64,000 nt of DNA from Gossypium raimondii (lineage: Eukaryota; Streptophyta; Magnoliopsida; Malvales; Malvaceae), in contig NC_068569.1 of NCBI RefSeq assembly GCF_025698545.1, positions 930,001 to 994,000 on the forward strand, given 5' to 3'. The notes under the pieces are model-generated. The model had not been told where the DNA came from and did not search any database. It was given only the letters and a program-made list of their open reading frames with translations. Shown here one piece after another: positions 62,966 through 64,000 of the stretch. The position numbers and the translations under genes are program-made. Position 1 is the stretch's first letter. Each line of letters opens with the position of its first letter.

Positions 62966-64000
62966 TGTAACAGCCCGTTTTCAGTGAAATCGAAACAATG
63001 GTTTCGGAACCACAAATTCGAGTCCGAAAGAAAATTTATTTTAATATTATTTTATAGTCTATGGTAGGATAGGAATATCATATGAAAATTTCGTTAATAA
63101 ATTTTACCTCTTACATGTGTAGTTTGATAAAAATGACTAAATTAAAAAATGTACAAAACTTGCTAATTAAAAGAAATAAGTGATTAAATGGCCTAAATAA
63201 TAAATAAGGGAGGACTTAAAGGACAAATATGCCCAAATTAACATAATGCGATGGCATGTTAATGAAAAATAATAAAATAAAACAAAATGATGGCAAAATT
63301 GTAATTTGTATGAAATTAAACATACAAATTGAAATTAAAAGAGAATTCTAGACATTTTTCTTTCTTAACATTAGTAAACCGACATGGGAGAGGGCTTCTA
63401 AGCTAGTTTTGCATATTTTTGGTGGCATATCCGAATAGACCAAATACGGAATTAGATCGAGAAAAAGAAAAAGTGTCAGATTAGTAGATTTTGCATACAC
63501 GAACATTTGACAAGGTAAGTTCGTGTAACTAATTTGAGAATTTATATGTATTAATTGAATTGTATGTATGTGATTATAGTATTGCCATGTATATGAAATT
63601 AATTACATATCTAACGATGAGCCACAAGAATTAAGTCCCGTTTGAATAAATGAAATTCGATGGATATAGGGTTCCCATATTGGTTGTGGTCCTGCATGTG
63701 TTGCGGACACACCACAGCTCGAAAGAGCGTCCCGTTATTAGCTCTCATGAGCTTCCCGTTAAATGGTTCCTGTGAGCTTCCCGTTAATAGCTCTTCGGAG
63801 CATCCCGATTGGTTGTGATCCTGCATGTGTTGTGGACACACCGCAGCTCTTATAAGCGTCCCAATATATGGCTCTCCGAAGCTTCCCGATATTGGCTCGC
63901 TTGAAATTCTTGACATTGGCTTGTATGAGCTTCCCGTTAATGGCTCTCCTGAGCTTCCCATTACATGGCTCACATGAGCTTCCTCTTATGTGGCTCGAAA
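62966..64000 (+). repeat. Start of a second gypsy LTR, plus strand, cut by window end
   Basis: TGTAACAGCCCGTTTTCAG begins here, followed by AATCGAAACAATGGTTTCGG and ACCACAAATTCGAGTCCG. The same order (TGTAATGGCCC, ATCGAAACAGTGGTTTC, ACCACAAATCCGA) opens the first element's LTR on the minus strand, so the two belong to related families in opposite orientation. At least 1.03 kb is present and no internal region is reached. Confidence 0.8.
63679..64000 (+). repeat. Nested repeat array in the second LTR
   Basis: A 25-30 base unit of the form GAGCTTCCCGTTAATGGCTC recurs about ten times with variation. In addition a roughly 40 base unit, TTGGTTGTGGTCCTGCATGT followed by GCGGACACACCACAGCTC, occurs at 63680 and again at 63809. 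The array continues to the window edge. Confidence 0.85.

Noticed and set aside
63679..64000. CRISPR-like regularly spaced repeats
   Set aside because: Units are variable, lack unique spacers and lie inside a plant LTR.

Overview
This is a plant nuclear window. Genes have many GT-AG introns, intergenic DNA is AT-rich, and both ends carry Ty3/gypsy LTR retrotransposon sequence. The LTR style (very long LTRs opening with TGTAAC/TGTAATGGCCC) and the protein sequences suggest a Malvaceae genome, most likely cotton (Gossypium). The genus is an inference. No bacterial, organellar, rRNA, tRNA or CRISPR feature was seen.

Layout. 1-8530: a minus-strand chromovirus-type Ty3/gypsy element with one complete 2.75 kb LTR (5779-8530), a broken gag-pol and the inner 1.0 kb of the other LTR. 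It sits inside the transposase gene of a PIF/Harbinger DNA transposon whose remainder runs from 8531 to about 11.6 kb, including a second Myb/SANT-like ORF that still looks intact. 11.6-13.6 kb: AT-rich DNA with a tandem array of about 120 bp units. 13.6-20.0 kb (+): an A2-type mitotic cyclin in 11 coding exons. 22.8-26.4 kb (+): a multi-pass membrane RING-H2 E3 ligase. 28.3-33.8 kb (+): a TFIIS-central plus SPOC domain protein of the BORDER type. 34.5-37.1 kb (-): a class B DnaJ/HSP40. 40.1-42.2 kb (-): a small PAM2 plus CUE protein (CID5/CID6 type). 43.5-60.5 kb (-): a 23-exon gene for the 2183-residue chloroplast translocon protein TIC236. 61.8-62.2 kb: an intact hAT-type MITE with an 8 bp target duplication. 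62.97-64.0 kb: the start of a second, related gypsy LTR on the opposite strand.

The five spliced reading frames of the larger genes were joined by eye at consensus splice sites. Each gives an uninterrupted frame whose exon lengths sum to a multiple of three, so the host genes look functional while the transposon ORFs are broken. From memory, the order cyclin A2 / SPOC-TFIIS / DnaJ / CID / TIC236 matches, in pieces, three duplicated Arabidopsis segments (At5g11, At5g25 and At2g25). The window is therefore probably a conserved ancestral gene block flanked by young retrotransposons.

Functionally the genes are separate housekeeping units: cell-cycle control, protein turnover, transcription boundary control, chaperoning, mRNA/ploidy regulation and chloroplast import. 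I see no new operon-like or defence system. The points most worth a second look are the nested transposons, the structured hairpin arrays inside the LTRs, repeats growing inside genes, a GC-AG intron, and an E2F-type site at the CID gene.
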